From NCBI GenBank assembly GCA_947476855.1, contig CANJSR010000034.1:1-18608 (forward strand): 18,608 nucleotides of DNA, in the 5' to 3' direction. The stretch's first letter is position 1, and the number at the start of each line of letters is the position of its first letter. The DNA comes from Acetobacteraceae bacterium (GTDB lineage Bacteria > Pseudomonadota > Alphaproteobacteria > Acetobacterales > Acetobacteraceae). The notes under the pieces are model-generated. The model worked only from the letters and a program-made list of their open reading frames with translations. It was not told the origin of the DNA and searched no databases. Positions 16,012 through 18,608 of the stretch are shown piece after piece. The position numbers and the translations under genes are program-made.

Positions 16012-16155
16012 GTCATCCCCGGCCTTGTGCCGGGGACCATCGCCAGCACCCTGCCGCGAGTGGTCCCGGGACAAGCCCGGGATGACGTGGCGGGAGGCCG
16101 GGACCATCTTCACGGCCGTGCCGCGAACGGTCCCCGCGACAAGCGCGGGGATGAC
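16012..16155. repeat. Three further hairpin repeats (GTCAT-stem-CTTGT-stem)
   Basis: Three copies of a related hairpin: forward at 16012-16044 (stem CCCCGGC), reverse at 16061-16086 (stem CCCGGG), reverse at 16129-16155 (stem CCCCGCG). All keep GTCAT before the stem and CTTGT in the loop as read on their own strand, while the stems differ but stay fully complementary. The two reverse copies also share the flank TGCCGCGA. The rest of 15829-16198 shows no coding sequence I can support. Confidence 0.8.
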
Positions 16156-16198
16156 GGGGCGGAAGCCGGAGCTATCCCCCAACGTCCCCCCGGACAGC

Positions 16199-18608
<2,410 letters not shown>

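Noticed and set aside
15858..16049. Short minus-strand ORF with a GLDPSIAQ-type peptide
   Set aside because: It is the translation of the hairpin repeats; such peptides are repeat artefacts and no ribosome site or protein family supports it.
15857..16155. CRISPR array
   Set aside because: Repeats are palindromic, in alternating orientation, unevenly spaced and diverged in the stem; no unique spacers of constant length.

Overview
The window is GC-rich bacterial DNA. Its gene families and gene order (hopanoid hpnB-hpnC-hpnD, purC-purS-purQ-purL followed by bolA and grxD, a bacterial pyruvate phosphate dikinase) fit an alphaproteobacterium, most likely Acetobacteraceae (Rhodospirillales). The taxonomic call is inference from content and composition, not from a database comparison.

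Layout. 1-144: non-coding, with two hairpins and a 17-bp direct repeat. 145-2953 (+): hpnB, hpnC and hpnD, joined by ATGA overlaps and covering the early squalene/hopanoid steps; hpnE and the cyclase do not follow. 3068-3271 (+): a small secreted Lys/Thr-rich protein preceded by a possible 20-codon leader ORF. 3289-9928 (-): a six-gene operon in the order hyfB-hyfC-hyfE-hyfF-hyfG-hyfI, every junction overlapping by 1-4 nt, encoding a complex I / group 4 hydrogenase-like membrane complex. 10067-11122 (+): hemE, divergent from that operon and closed by a terminator. 11253-15828 (+): purC, purS, purQ, purL, a BolA-family gene and monothiol glutaredoxin. 15829-16198: a cluster of five related hairpin repeats between convergent genes. 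16199-18608 (-): ppdK, cut off at its 5' end by the window edge.

The most interesting part is the hyf-like operon. The hydrogenase-like large subunit has lost both cysteine pairs that hold the NiFe centre, while the small subunit keeps all four cysteines for its proximal [4Fe-4S] cluster. It is therefore not a hydrogenase and resembles the poorly understood Ehr (energy-converting hydrogenase-related) group. The antiporter-like subunits also lack the conserved membrane lysines and glutamates used for proton translocation: HyfB (617 aa) and HyfE (200 aa) contain no lysine at all, and the only two lysines of HyfF lie inside a 122-bp palindromic repeat inserted in frame in its gene. All six reading frames are nevertheless open and tightly overlapped, which suggests a maintained complex with a changed function rather than a decaying one. 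The remaining genes are ordinary housekeeping: hopanoid lipid precursors, heme, purines, Fe-S handling and PEP synthesis.
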